Assembly (NCBI GenBank): GCA_903915625.1
Contig: CAIWTN010000208.1
Coordinates: forward strand, 1 to 50,731
Origin: an uncultured Pseudomonadota bacterium
GTDB taxonomy: Bacteria; Bdellovibrionota_B; Oligoflexia; Oligoflexales; CAIYRB01
Direction: 5' to 3'
DNA: 50,731 bases
Of this stretch, positions 36,207 to 44,127 are shown piece after piece; the stretch's first letter is position 1, and every line of letters begins with the position of its first letter. The notes beneath the pieces were generated by a model that saw only the letters and a list, made by a program, of their open reading frames with translations, was not told the DNA's origin and ran no database searches. Position numbers and translations under genes: made by a program.

Positions 36207-37052
36207 TCAAGCTGGTTTATAAACCCGCTGTCCTACAAGATTCTTGATCAGTATTGCGAACACGACCATAAGCGCCACAATAGTTGGGACTGTCGGCAAA
36301 TGGGTGAACCATAAAGACGCAGTGAAACCGCTTAGACTGGCCAGTCCGGCTGTCAGCGCGCAGGTTATTAGATGGCTTTTTAGGCCTGCGTTGCGGCTAA
36401 AAGACAGGATCGATGTAGGGAGAAAGAGGCAGGCTACGGTAAACAAAAATCCTACAATTTGCACGCAAAAGCAGATGCTTAGTAAAGTGCCCAGCGAGAA
36501 GAGAAATCCCGTTGGGGTGGTGCTGGCTTTGCTGCCTAGTATCGCTACTGCAAAAGAATCGCGGGAGATAGATCTTTGAAACCAGCACAGTGCAGTAAAG
36601 ATGAGCAGGCCCATCATCAGGGCAGTGATAGATTCTCCGCGACTAATGGTCGCTAGGTCGCCAAAATATCTCTGCGCCATGTGGTTTTCCAGCGCGGGAA
36701 AGAGCGCACTGATTAAGTAGCCGCCTGCTAATAAAGCAGAAAATAGAGCTGCGAAGTGCGTATTTGTTGAGGCGCCGTGGCGGGAGGCAAGGCGTTCACT
36801 GACTACGTAGGTTAGTGCTGACGCGGCAAAGGCAAGTGCAAATGGTCCAGCAGCGGATAGGGCAGGCGTCGCCTCAAAGCCAAGAAAAAAACCGATGCCT
36901 ACCAGTACGCCCAGCATAGCTCCTTGGCCGATACACATAGTCTGCATTGCACGGTCGCGTGCGGCTAGCTGCACACCAAGCAAGGCGAGCGCTGATCCCA
37001 GTATGGTACTAGCGGCAATGGTCCATGCATAGATTGATAGTAAAGCTTGCAT
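36207..37052 (-). CDS. znuB: Zinc ABC transporter permease ZnuB
   Basis: Integral membrane protein of 281 residues of the ABC-3 (metal) permease family. About eight hydrophobic helices are visible. Features include the ALLGVQLAARDRAMQTMCIGQGAMLGVLVG segment (key residues Gly-Gln-Gly-Ala, where the family usually reads SHA) and GFLFTVACLFLPTSI near residue 205. The zinc assignment rests on the Zur box upstream of the operon and on the binding protein's His-rich residues, since manganese systems share the family. The ATG overlaps the znuC stop by one base (TAATG). It is the last gene of a five-gene operon starting at 40404. Confidence 0.88.
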   Translation of the reverse strand: MQALLSIYAWTIAASTILGSALALLGVQLAARDRAMQTMCIGQGAMLGVLVGIGFFLGFEATPALSAAGPFALAFAASALTYVVSERLASRHGASTNTHFAALFSALLAGGYLISALFPALENHMAQRYFGDLATISRGESITALMMGLLIFTALCWFQRSISRDSFAVAILGSKASTTPTGFLFSLGTLLSICFCVQIVGFLFTVACLFLPTSILSFSRNAGLKSHLITCALTAGLASLSGFTASLWFTHLPTVPTIVALMVVFAILIKNLVGQRVYKPA

Positions 37053-37687
37053 TAGTTTTGGCTGTCACTCGATTGAGATGAAAATTGGGATAGATCGATG
37101 ATTGAAGTTGGCCTTAGCTCGTCTGAGGTGATCAACTTCTCGTGACAGACCATCAAGATCGCGCGTTTGCCGTTCGCCACGAAATCGCGTAGCACCGCAT
37201 ACAGCTTGCCCCGCGTCACACTGTCTAGATGATTCATGGGTTCATCTAAAATCAGGACCTGTGGTTGTGTCATCAGGACCTGTGTTAGGAGAGTTTTTTG
37301 TCTCTCTCCGCCGCTGGCTGTGTTCCAGGCTAAGCCCAGTTCTTCCGCGGTCAGCAGGCCTAAGGCGGTGGCTGCGGCAGGATTGAACCGTCCAGGAACG
37401 CTGAGGCTTAACACGTCAGCTAAGCTCAGCGGGATATGGAATTCCCGATTATGCAGCTGCGATAAATAACCCACCGACTTGTTCGCAAATGTGACAGAGC
37501 CCCTCGCTCCCTTTAGTTCACCCATGATGATTTTCAGCAGAGAAGACTTACCCGTGCCATTTGGTCCGGTGATCGCGACGATGCCACCAGGCATCAAGTC
37601 ATACGACAACCCAGCGACTAGTCGACGCCCATCTGGAGCGTCATAGGCAAGGTCCCGAACAACAAGTAGCGGTAGAGCATCAGTCAA
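37052..37687 (-). CDS. znuC: Zinc ABC transporter ATPase ZnuC
   Basis: ABC ATPase of 211 residues, a little short for the family. Walker A is ITGPNGTGKSSLL near 37-46. The Q-loop is in VGYLSQLHNREF, the signature is variant (NTASGGERQKTLL instead of LSGGQ), Walker B is VLILDEPMNHLDS, and the H-loop is MVCHEKLI. It powers zinc import through ZnuB. The start is a TTG that overlaps the znuA stop as TTGA, which implies translational coupling. The HEKL after the H-loop and the short C-terminus differ from E. coli ZnuC, but the gene order leaves little doubt about its role. Confidence 0.88.
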   Translation of the reverse strand: MTDALPLLVVRDLAYDAPDGRRLVAGLSYDLMPGGIVAITGPNGTGKSSLLKIIMGELKGARGSVTFANKSVGYLSQLHNREFHIPLSLADVLSLSVPGRFNPAAATALGLLTAEELGLAWNTASGGERQKTLLTQVLMTQPQVLILDEPMNHLDSVTRGKLYAVLRDFVANGKRAILMVCHEKLITSDELRPTSIIDLSQFSSQSSDSQN

Positions 37688-38652
37688 ATCTTTACACTCC
37701 GAGTTGTAACAGCGGTCACTAAGGAGTTTGCGATGTGTCTTTGTAAGTCAGCATAGGTTTTATAACTCCCCGATGGCTGAATCATCGTGGGGACCACCAC
37801 GAGCTCGATACCTGATAATTCTCTGAAACGTTCGAGTGTTTTCTTGGGGTAGTAATCCGCCGCCAAGGCAATGCGGACGTCTGCTGCCTTAGCTGCTGCA
37901 GCTATTTCGCCGAGGCGACCGGCCGAAGGAGGCACTCCTGGTTTCTCTTCGATGCTGCCGAAGCTAGTTAGTCCGTATTCGTTTAGGAAGTAACTAAACT
38001 CGCGGTGATATTCAATTAAGAGTGGTTTGCCGCCGGCTTTATCTTGCAAACTTTTCAGGGGTTTCAGTAAATTGACGATTTCTTTGTCGAGTGCATCCAT
38101 CTTGACAGCAAAGGCGGCCAGCCCCTTTCTGTAATCGATGGTGTGGGCCGGATCGACTCTGGTCAACGCTGCTGCGATCTCTTTAGCCCCATCTGCAAGT
38201 GCTTTAGGGCTGAGATAGAAGTGAGGGTTGCCAGCCGGGTGCACGTCGCCCATGGAGCGATCCACCGCCGTTGTTAGCTTTTCAAGTACTTGTACGGATT
38301 TGCCGGCCTCACAGTAGCCCGCGCCACCAGGTTGTATTTTAGCATTGCCGGACCGAGTTAAGACGGCGGGCATATAACCCACCTCCAAATCTAGGCCTGC
38401 GATGCAGACCACGTCGGCGTCAGCAGTCAGTCGCGTAAACTCGGGCACGGCATCGACGAAATGTGCATTCTCGTTACCGCGCAGCAGAGCTTTGGTTTCG
38501 ACGTGGTCGCCGCCTACTTCTGCCGCCACCCAAGCTAGATCTGGAATCGTAGTGACGACTTTAACTTTTGCAAATGCAGTGGCACTGAGTGAGGGAATTA
38601 CTAGAGCCATAATGTAGGGGATAAATCCGGTAATTTTTGCATTAGAAGTCAT
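37684..38652 (-). CDS. znuA: Zinc-binding periplasmic protein ZnuA
   Basis: Cluster A-I metal-binding protein of 322 residues that delivers zinc to ZnuBC. A signal peptide ends near TAFAKV. Metal-site residues are visible in order: ENAHFVDAVP with the first His, MGDVHPAGNPHFYLSP with the second, LLIEYHREFSYFLNEYG with the third, and ALAADYYPKKT with the final acid. The His-rich loop of E. coli ZnuA is missing, so specificity is supported mainly by the Zur box and the zinc neighbours. It overlaps the porin gene by 11 bases and znuC by four. Confidence 0.9.
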   Translation of the reverse strand: MTSNAKITGFIPYIMALVIPSLSATAFAKVKVVTTIPDLAWVAAEVGGDHVETKALLRGNENAHFVDAVPEFTRLTADADVVCIAGLDLEVGYMPAVLTRSGNAKIQPGGAGYCEAGKSVQVLEKLTTAVDRSMGDVHPAGNPHFYLSPKALADGAKEIAAALTRVDPAHTIDYRKGLAAFAVKMDALDKEIVNLLKPLKSLQDKAGGKPLLIEYHREFSYFLNEYGLTSFGSIEEKPGVPPSAGRLGEIAAAAKAADVRIALAADYYPKKTLERFRELSGIELVVVPTMIQPSGSYKTYADLQRHIANSLVTAVTTRSVKI

Positions 38653-39736
38653 GGGATGGATGTGCTCCTAGGTTGACCGTGGCTTGCATCTGAATCACCT
38701 GATTTTTGCGGTCGGCTAAGTTAGCTTGTTTAGCGATGGACCAGTCGTATGCTAAGCGTAGCGTGACGAACTCGCTTGTCCTGTAGGTGAGTGTAGGAAC
38801 CAGGCGGTTTTCTGCATTAGCGATCGGGGATCCGACAATATTTTTGAGTGTGAGTACTGTAAAGTAGTCGACAAGCAGTCCGAGTTGAGTTTGCTCTGCA
38901 ATCGCAAACTGCGGAAACACATACACTCCAAAAGAACGCTCACTAGAGCCAATCAGCGGCTTTATCGTGCGTTGCCATGCTTCTGTTTGGAGCAAGAAGT
39001 TTAGGACTCCTGCTTCTCGCCATTTCGCTGTCAAATCAGCACCGACTAGCGTCATTGCGTCGCCTTGAGCAGAGGTTCGACTCAAGTAGTTGAGCGAAGT
39101 CTGAGCGCCGCCATTTGCAGGAAGGTCAACATAAGTGGTGGCGCGGCCATAATGTGTGGGCGCTCTTGGGCGCTGGCCAGCGTCGTGTACATGACCATAG
39201 GCCCAGCCGTTAGTGACGCCTGCTGTCAGTTCGAGGAAGAAGGGTAGAGGCGTCAGGTAGGAATACTCAACGCCGGTATCGATAGCTGCTTCGAATCCGA
39301 AGAATTCGAGGTGTTCTTTCGGTGCTGAGATAAATGGCCAATCGTGACGGTGGAACCGGTTAAGCCTGCCGATGCCGAGAAAAAACTGACCGAGGCGGAA
39401 CCGCGACCGTGGAATCAGTTTGCTCGACCCTATGTAAGCTTCGTGAACCTCAAATAAAGACACTCCGCCTTCGTTGTGCGCCGCAACATTCAACATGCCG
39501 TCGAACAGATGATCAATTGGCCCGTACAGCAAAAATTCCGCTTCGCGTACATCAAAGCGGTCGTTGGCAGTACTCTGTTTTGTGCTGTTGAAGCTGCCCA
39601 CCAAATCAAGCGCAACGCTAGTCTTAAGGCCGGAGCCATCATCGGCCTGTGCCGAAACAGCCGCACAGAGCAGTGCAAGAGCAAGCAATGGGCAGAGGAC
39701 TAGGAAATGGCGCAGAAGTAAAATCATGTACGTCAA
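38642..39736 (-). CDS. Outer-membrane porin-like beta-barrel protein (zinc operon)
   Basis: Protein of about 364 residues with a signal peptide ending near SAQA. The mature part alternates aromatic and polar residues as in a 16-strand-like porin: GLKTSVALDLVGSF at the start, RFRLGQFFLGIGRL, YSYLTPLPFFLELTAGVT, LGLLVDYFTVLTL and a closing strand MQATVNLGAHPSHDF. Its place between a lipoprotein and znuA, under a Zur box, suggests it lets zinc or a zinc complex across the outer membrane. The start is uncertain: the TTG at 39736 has AAAGGA six bases upstream, the ATG at 39727 is next, and a GTG at 39757 would overlap the preceding stop as GTGA. Confidence 0.8.
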   Translation of the reverse strand: MTYMILLLRHFLVLCPLLALALLCAAVSAQADDGSGLKTSVALDLVGSFNSTKQSTANDRFDVREAEFLLYGPIDHLFDGMLNVAAHNEGGVSLFEVHEAYIGSSKLIPRSRFRLGQFFLGIGRLNRFHRHDWPFISAPKEHLEFFGFEAAIDTGVEYSYLTPLPFFLELTAGVTNGWAYGHVHDAGQRPRAPTHYGRATTYVDLPANGGAQTSLNYLSRTSAQGDAMTLVGADLTAKWREAGVLNFLLQTEAWQRTIKPLIGSSERSFGVYVFPQFAIAEQTQLGLLVDYFTVLTLKNIVGSPIANAENRLVPTLTYRTSEFVTLRLAYDWSIAKQANLADRKNQVIQMQATVNLGAHPSHDF

Positions 39737-39753
39737 CGCGTGTCCTTTAACTG

Positions 39754-40404
39754 TCACTGTTCAGTAAATTTTGGCGCAGCAAGGACGGCGCTGGTTACTG
39801 TGGCTTTGGTTAGTACTAATCCCCAGTAGTTGCCGCGCCCTTGACCAGGTGTGGCGCCGTCGCGATCGGAGTCAAGCAGTGCCTTTACTGGGGTGAAGTC
39901 ACTACCGCTCCAAATCAAGATATGGGCCGGGTTTTCGTCGTTATGGATATCAATAGTTAGGTTGATTGCAGCAGCGGCATCGATGCCGGCCAAGGTTTTG
40001 GCCGCCGCACTGGCGCCACCAAAGGATAACTTTGCCGCTAAAGCAGAACCTGCACGCGACAGGGTCACTTCCACGCCGTTCTTCAGGGTTTCGTCGGTAT
40101 TCACGGCTAGTTTAAGGGAGCCACTATCGTCCAGGGCGACATTCAGTTGATAGCTCTTTCGCGCGCCTATTTCGCCAATCGGATCTTTAAAGGCAATGCT
40201 GCCAGACCCTTTAACTTGCGTGGCAGTGCGCTGCAGGTCACCTGCATCCACCTCCACATAACTTGTCGACCCTAGTTGTCCTTCGATAGCGCCAGCGCCG
40301 GTGCCCGTGGTGTCGCCGCCGGTGCAGGCGTTCAGCGTTAAGGCGGCAATACTCCAGAGGGCGGCAATCAAGCTGTGCGCACGGCTTTTATCGACTAGTT
40401 TCAT
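39754..40404 (-). CDS. Zur-operon lipoprotein of unknown function
   Basis: Lipoprotein of 216 residues, first gene of the zinc-uptake operon. The lipobox is LNAC (Cys27). The mature part is beta-rich and low in Cys and His, with a DSDRDGATPGQGRGNYWG loop near the C-terminus that resembles a calcium- or metal-binding turn. There is no His-rich metal-binding stretch as in ZinT. A GAGGAG SD precedes the ATG. The Zur box ends 46 bases upstream of the start. A role in periplasmic zinc binding or surface capture is inferred from position alone. Confidence 0.75.
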   Translation of the reverse strand: MKLVDKSRAHSLIAALWSIAALTLNACTGGDTTGTGAGAIEGQLGSTSYVEVDAGDLQRTATQVKGSGSIAFKDPIGEIGARKSYQLNVALDDSGSLKLAVNTDETLKNGVEVTLSRAGSALAAKLSFGGASAAAKTLAGIDAAAAINLTIDIHNDENPAHILIWSGSDFTPVKALLDSDRDGATPGQGRGNYWGLVLTKATVTSAVLAAPKFTEQ

Positions 40405-40449
40405 TGGCTTTTACTCCTCGCTGAGATGGGCAGGCGGAGCTTAGCTTAA

Positions 40450-40466
40450 TTGCAACTCGTTTGCAA
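40450..40466. promoter_or_regulatory. Zur box A (TTGCAA-N5-TTGCAA)
   Basis: TTGCAA (40450-40455), CTCGT, TTGCAA (40461-40466). The core equals boxes B and C in arms and spacing. It lies between the divergent zinc-uptake operon (start 40404) and zur (start 40555), so Zur probably represses both sides, including its own gene. Confidence 0.8.
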
Positions 40467-40554
40467 CATCGGCTTGCCACGGTGGGGAAACCCATTTATA
40501 ACCCAGGACGGCTTAATCGGCCTTATGGTCGGTGCCGCGGGGGATTAAATAGTC

Positions 40555-41016
40555 ATGGCCACGAAGCATCACGCACACTCTCATAAACACGAAAAAGTTG
40601 ATGCCGAAGATGCACTGCGCAATGCGGGCCTGAAAGTAACCAAGCCGCGGCTGGCGATTTTGGATTTGCTCGCCAGCGAACATGGGCCGTTTACCCCGGA
40701 TGAGATCCATGTGCGGGTGACTCAGTCTAAGGCTGCCGGTGCCTGCGACCTTGTGACGATCTATCGCTGCCTCGCCAAGTTTGAGGGACTTTCACTGATT
40801 AATCGCTGTGATTTCGGTGACGGTACGGTTCGCTACGAATTGGGCGGCAAAGATCACCACCATCACCATATTATCTGTCGCCTATGCAAGCGCGTGGATT
40901 CGCTGCCAGACTGCCCGGTCGAGGATAAATCCATTAAACTGCCGAAAACGGGCTTCCGCAACGTATCGCATCGGCTCGAGTTTTTCGGCATTTGTCCGGA
41001 TTGCTACGCGGATTGA
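40555..41016 (+). CDS. zur: Fur-family zinc uptake regulator Zur
   Basis: Fur-family repressor of 153 residues. The winged helix runs from about 15 to 80, with VTKPRLAILDLLASE and LVTIYRCLAKFEGLSL as the recognition part. The metal region has GGKDHHHHHIICRLCKRVDSLPDC and, near the end, FFGICPDC, giving the two CxxC pairs of the structural zinc site. The N-terminus is His-rich (HHAHSHKH), which may act as a zinc sensor or buffer. The choice of Zur over Fur or Mur follows from its neighbours: znuACB on one side and a COG0523 zinc GTPase on the other, each with the same box. Confidence 0.92.
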   Translation: MATKHHAHSHKHEKVDAEDALRNAGLKVTKPRLAILDLLASEHGPFTPDEIHVRVTQSKAAGACDLVTIYRCLAKFEGLSLINRCDFGDGTVRYELGGKDHHHHHIICRLCKRVDSLPDCPVEDKSIKLPKTGFRNVSHRLEFFGICPDCYAD

Positions 41017-41039
41017 GCGAATATGTGCTCACCTTTTGG

Positions 41040-42236
41040 CTACTCTTCCCAGGTTGGGAAAGGATCCGGTAGGCGCCGCCAGCCATCAACGTTGGCGGCT
41101 AATTCCTGATCGTTAAGCAGACATTTTTGCAGCTCGCCAGCGACCGCGTCGTGATCGAACCTTTGGCCAATCAGCACTAGCTCTTGTCCACGATCGCCCA
41201 CGTGTTCATCCCAGTTGCGTCTGACTTCATCAAGGTCCTCGCCCTCGATATCCCACTCGTCTTCTGGAGTGTCGGCTAGCCAGTGGCCACCTGGATTTAG
41301 GACGCACGATTTGCCGGCAAGGGACAGGACGCCCATTTGGGTTGGTCGAGTCGCTAGCCACAGAAAGCCTTTGGCGCGGACTAGGCCTTTTTCAGAAACA
41401 TTCTCTAGAAAAGCTGCAAACCGCTGTGGATGCAGCGGCCGTCTTGACCGGAAGACGAAGCTGGAAAATCCATACTCATCGGCCTCAGATGTTTCCTCGC
41501 TGCGTAATTGTTGCATCCAACCGGCTGCGGTAGACGCTTGGTCAAAGTCAAACCTATTTGTGTTTAGTATTTGATTTAGAGGCACAGCGCCGCGTTCTGC
41601 GCTTATAATAACAGCCTCTGGGTTGAGCGTTTTTAGTAGGCTTTTAAGCTCTGATGCTTGGGACTCTTCTATGAGATCGGACTTGTTGATGACGATTACA
41701 TTGGCGAATTCCACCTGCTCAATGAGTAGGTCAGATGTCGTGCGTTCGTCCGTTTCGCCAGCGGCTATTTCCAGGGCTGCTAAGCTGTCCGCTGCATCAT
41801 AGTCTTCGAGAAATGTAGACCCATCAACCACAGTCACCATGGTGTCAAGTTTTGCGATGTCGCCAAGACAGGCGCCGTCGTCGTCGGTAAATGTGAAGGT
41901 CTCTGCCACTGGCAGTGGTTCAGAGATGCCGGTCGATTCAATTACTAGGTAGTCGAAGCGGCCTTCACGGGCAAGCTTGGTGATCTCAATCAGGAGATCC
42001 TCCCTCAACGTGCAGCAGATACAGCCGTTACTCATTTCGACAAGTTTTTCGTCTGTGCGACTAAGTGCGGCCTCGCCGCCTTTAACGAGTGCGGCATCAA
42101 TATTGACTTCACTCATGTCGTTGACGATGACAGCAACCCGCAGTCCTTCGCGGTTGCGCAGGATGTGATTCAACAAGGTAGTTTTGCCAGCTCCGAGAAA
42201 GCCTGAAAGCACTGTGACGGGTAGTTGTTTGGTCAT
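41040..42236 (-). CDS. COG0523 zinc-chaperone GTPase (ZigA/ZagA-like)
   Basis: G3E-family GTPase of 398 residues. The P-loop is [13 protein letters not shown] at 11-22, the metal motif is GCICC near 72, the switch region is [17 protein letters not shown], and NKSD is the guanine-specificity motif. The C-terminal CobW_C domain is strand-rich and ends with the segment [16 protein letters not shown], then CLLNDQE. The latter pattern marks the ZigA/ZagA branch that delivers zinc to enzymes under starvation. Zur box B lies 45 bases upstream of the ATG. The stop nearly meets that of zur (23-base gap), so zur and this gene converge. A GAGGG SD is present. Confidence 0.93.
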   Translation of the reverse strand: MTKQLPVTVLSGFLGAGKTTLLNHILRNREGLRVAVIVNDMSEVNIDAALVKGGEAALSRTDEKLVEMSNGCICCTLREDLLIEITKLAREGRFDYLVIESTGISEPLPVAETFTFTDDDGACLGDIAKLDTMVTVVDGSTFLEDYDAADSLAALEIAAGETDERTTSDLLIEQVEFANVIVINKSDLIEESQASELKSLLKTLNPEAVIISAERGAVPLNQILNTNRFDFDQASTAAGWMQQLRSEETSEADEYGFSSFVFRSRRPLHPQRFAAFLENVSEKGLVRAKGFLWLATRPTQMGVLSLAGKSCVLNPGGHWLADTPEDEWDIEGEDLDEVRRNWDEHVGDRGQELVLIGQRFDHDAVAGELQKCLLNDQELAANVDGWRRLPDPFPTWEE

Positions 42237-42280
42237 GATCTTGCTGCCCTCTCGGTATTTAAGAGGCCGGAAGATAGACT

Positions 42281-42301
42281 AGTTGCAAATAATTTGCAAC
42301 T
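42281..42301. promoter_or_regulatory. Zur box B, perfect 21-bp palindrome
   Basis: AGTTGCAAAT (42281-42290) and its exact complement (42292-42301) surround one A. The core is TTGCAA-ATAAT-TTGCAA. It lies 45 bases upstream of the COG0523 start on the minus strand and is the most symmetric of the three boxes. Confidence 0.85.
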
Positions 42302-42377
42302 ACTGCGGGTGCCTCGGACTCGACACCTTATTTTCTGAGGCACCTAGTGAAACTTGACAGACCTGCGCACCTGGGTT

Positions 42378-42400
42378 TAAATGCAAATAACTTGCATTTA
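42378..42400. promoter_or_regulatory. Zur box C
   Basis: TAAATGCAA (42378-42386), ATAAC, TTGCATTTA (42392-42400): nine-base arms with the same N5 spacing as boxes A and B. It lies 61 bases upstream of the ATG at 42461 and would control the plus-strand operon with L31 and DUF1826. Confidence 0.82.
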
Positions 42401-42460
42401 TAATCTTGGCCGAAAATCATGCTTACCTAAAGCTAGGATTCGCACTGATGCGGGAGTCTT

Positions 42461-42979
42461 ATGGACCAGGACAGGAATAAGAAGCTGCGATCTGATCTTG
42501 TTTTCTTTGTAGGTGGTAGTGAGTTCGCACGTACTAGTCTGGCATTGAGCCGTGTCCCAATTTGTCCCCGCTCGGTGGTGGTGTCTTCTAGTTTATCAGC
42601 GCGAGATTTTCGCAGTGAATTTGCATGTTTTTTGTCAAGACCGACAATAGGAAACATAGTTCCACTTTTTTCTGCACACGATCTTGGCGTGGTCCACCTA
42701 AACTCAGTAACAGCTGTAACTCTAAACGCTATGGTTTTGGATCACGTCTTTTTTGAGCGCCTCGCAACTAGACCTGCTGATGTCACGAAGACAATTGGAA
42801 TTACTGTGGCACTCGCCAGTTTTGCCAAATTGAATTCGGCCACAGTGTCTGCCGGGATTTATGCTGGCGATGACTCCGAGGCATTGGCCTTGGAACAGTC
42901 GCTATACGACTTGGGGGTGCCGCAGCAGGCGATAGTCGCGTGCTGGCTGAATGGACCAGGAAATAGTTCTGTTCGTTAA
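42461..42979 (+). CDS. Unrecognised protein, predicted member of the Zur regulon
   Basis: Cytoplasmic protein of 172 residues with no signal peptide, membrane segment or family that I recognise. It alternates hydrophobic strands (DLVFFVGG, RSVVVSSSL) with helical stretches, and its C-terminal part is more regular: GITVALASFAKLNSATVSAGIYAGDDSEALALEQSLYDLG (trimmed to note Gly, Asp-Asp and Glu) and WLNGPGN. It has two Cys near the N-terminus and one near the C-terminus, but no CxxC. It is the first gene after Zur box C and is followed by L31 and DUF1826. Its control by zinc is therefore predicted, while its role is unknown. An L31-like or chaperone function is not suggested by sequence. Confidence 0.7.
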   Translation: MDQDRNKKLRSDLVFFVGGSEFARTSLALSRVPICPRSVVVSSSLSARDFRSEFACFLSRPTIGNIVPLFSAHDLGVVHLNSVTAVTLNAMVLDHVFFERLATRPADVTKTIGITVALASFAKLNSATVSAGIYAGDDSEALALEQSLYDLGVPQQAIVACWLNGPGNSSVR

Positions 42980-43098
42980 GTCAGGCTTGCAGTGCAATCC
43001 TTGCAGCATATTAAAATCAAGGAAAATTTCCAGACAGGAGCTTACTCGAATTTCGCCGATGATTTTGGAATGATTTTGACAAAAAAAGGAGTCAGAGT

Positions 43099-43359
43099 AT
43101 GAGGGATGGAATTCACCCAAGTTACGGATTTGTAGTGTTTAAAGATGCATCGAGCGAGTTCACGGTGCTTACGCGTTCGACTAAAAAGTCTGACAAAAAG
43201 ATCACCATGCCGGATGGCAATGAATACCCGGTGATTGACGTGGAAATTTCCAGTGCCTCGCATCCATTTTTTACCGGAAAAGAGAAACTTTTGGATACTG
43301 CGGGACGAGTTGAACGCTTCAATCGTAAATATGGCCGTCAGATTTCGGAAAAAAAATGA
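43099..43359 (+). CDS. rpmE2: Ribosomal protein L31 type B, zinc-independent
   Basis: Ribosomal protein L31 of 86 residues of the C-minus form. It has the start [16 protein letters not shown], the [21 protein letters not shown] segment and [22 protein letters not shown], but no cysteine at all, so it cannot bind zinc through the CxxC motifs of the normal form. Such paralogues replace zinc-loaded L31 during zinc starvation, which frees zinc; they are classically repressed by Zur. Its place behind Zur box C fits this exactly. An AAGGAG SD precedes the ATG by about seven bases. It overlaps the DUF1826 gene as ATGA. Confidence 0.95.
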   Translation: MRDGIHPSYGFVVFKDASSEFTVLTRSTKKSDKKITMPDGNEYPVIDVEISSASHPFFTGKEKLLDTAGRVERFNRKYGRQISEKK

Positions 43360-44054
43360 ATCTTATAAATGACCGACTCTCTGAGGATGCGTTTGGATTT
43401 CGTTCCATACTTGAGCTAGGTGGGGGAGAGTCAGTGGGCCATACTGCTGCTCCTCCTAATTTATGTGTGGCAAGTTCTCTTTCTGAATTCTCATTGATTG
43501 AGTCACCACTCAAGAACATGATGCTGCATTTCTGGCAGCCGTCGGCAGCTCTGCAGCAATTGATCGCTCAGACTAATTTTGCTGATCTGCCTGAGTATGA
43601 GGCAATCATTGATTTTGCTGATCTTTCACAAGCCATTCTTGACCAGAAAAACTCGTTATGCAGGCAATTGTTTAGTCAATTTGCCGAAATTTTCCAGGCA
43701 TTCGCTGTAATGTCCAAGAGTGAATCACTTAACATTCAACTTTGTAAAACCGCTGAGCAACCCTGCCCACTCTTTCACGTCGATCGGCTCAAGTATCGGC
43801 TTCTTTGCACCCTGCTGGGCCCCGGCACTGAGTGGTTAGATGATCGAGCGGTGCGTCGTAAGTTTCTAGGCCGAGGTGATAACCGCAAAATTGTTCGCCA
43901 TGAAGCCGTCGTCTACGAGGTCGAGCCATTTCAAGTTTGTATTCTAAAGGGAGAAGCTTTTCGCGGTGGCTACGGCCGCGGTGTGGTGCATCGGTCCCCC
44001 CCGGTTCCACCTGCTGTAGGAGGCCGTTGGTATTTGCGGGTCGACATCGGATGA
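43356..44054 (+). CDS. DUF1826 protein
   Basis: Protein of 232 residues of the DUF1826 family. The core runs from [25 protein letters not shown] near residue 136 (the conserved HxD and GPGTEW) to the C-terminal [12 protein letters not shown] and [10 protein letters not shown], where a further His is conserved. The His-Asp-...-His arrangement resembles iron-dependent dioxygenases, but the family is not characterised to my knowledge. DUF1826 genes commonly sit beside COG0523 genes in Zur regulons, as here. It is translationally coupled to rpmE2 (four-base overlap) and converges on corA with a 73-base gap. Confidence 0.85.
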   Translation: MNLINDRLSEDAFGFRSILELGGGESVGHTAAPPNLCVASSLSEFSLIESPLKNMMLHFWQPSAALQQLIAQTNFADLPEYEAIIDFADLSQAILDQKNSLCRQLFSQFAEIFQAFAVMSKSESLNIQLCKTAEQPCPLFHVDRLKYRLLCTLLGPGTEWLDDRAVRRKFLGRGDNRKIVRHEAVVYEVEPFQVCILKGEAFRGGYGRGVVHRSPPVPPAVGGRWYLRVDIG

Positions 44055-44127
44055 TTTTGGAAGGGATTGTCGAAGTTAGATTCGAAGTTAGAGTCAATGC
44101 TAACTTGGTCAGCCCCTTTTTCCGCAA

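Noticed and set aside
42993-43005. TGCAA-TCC-TTGCA ahead of rpmE2 as a fourth Zur box
   Set aside because: The arms match but the spacer is three bases instead of five, so a Zur dimer would not fit in the same way.
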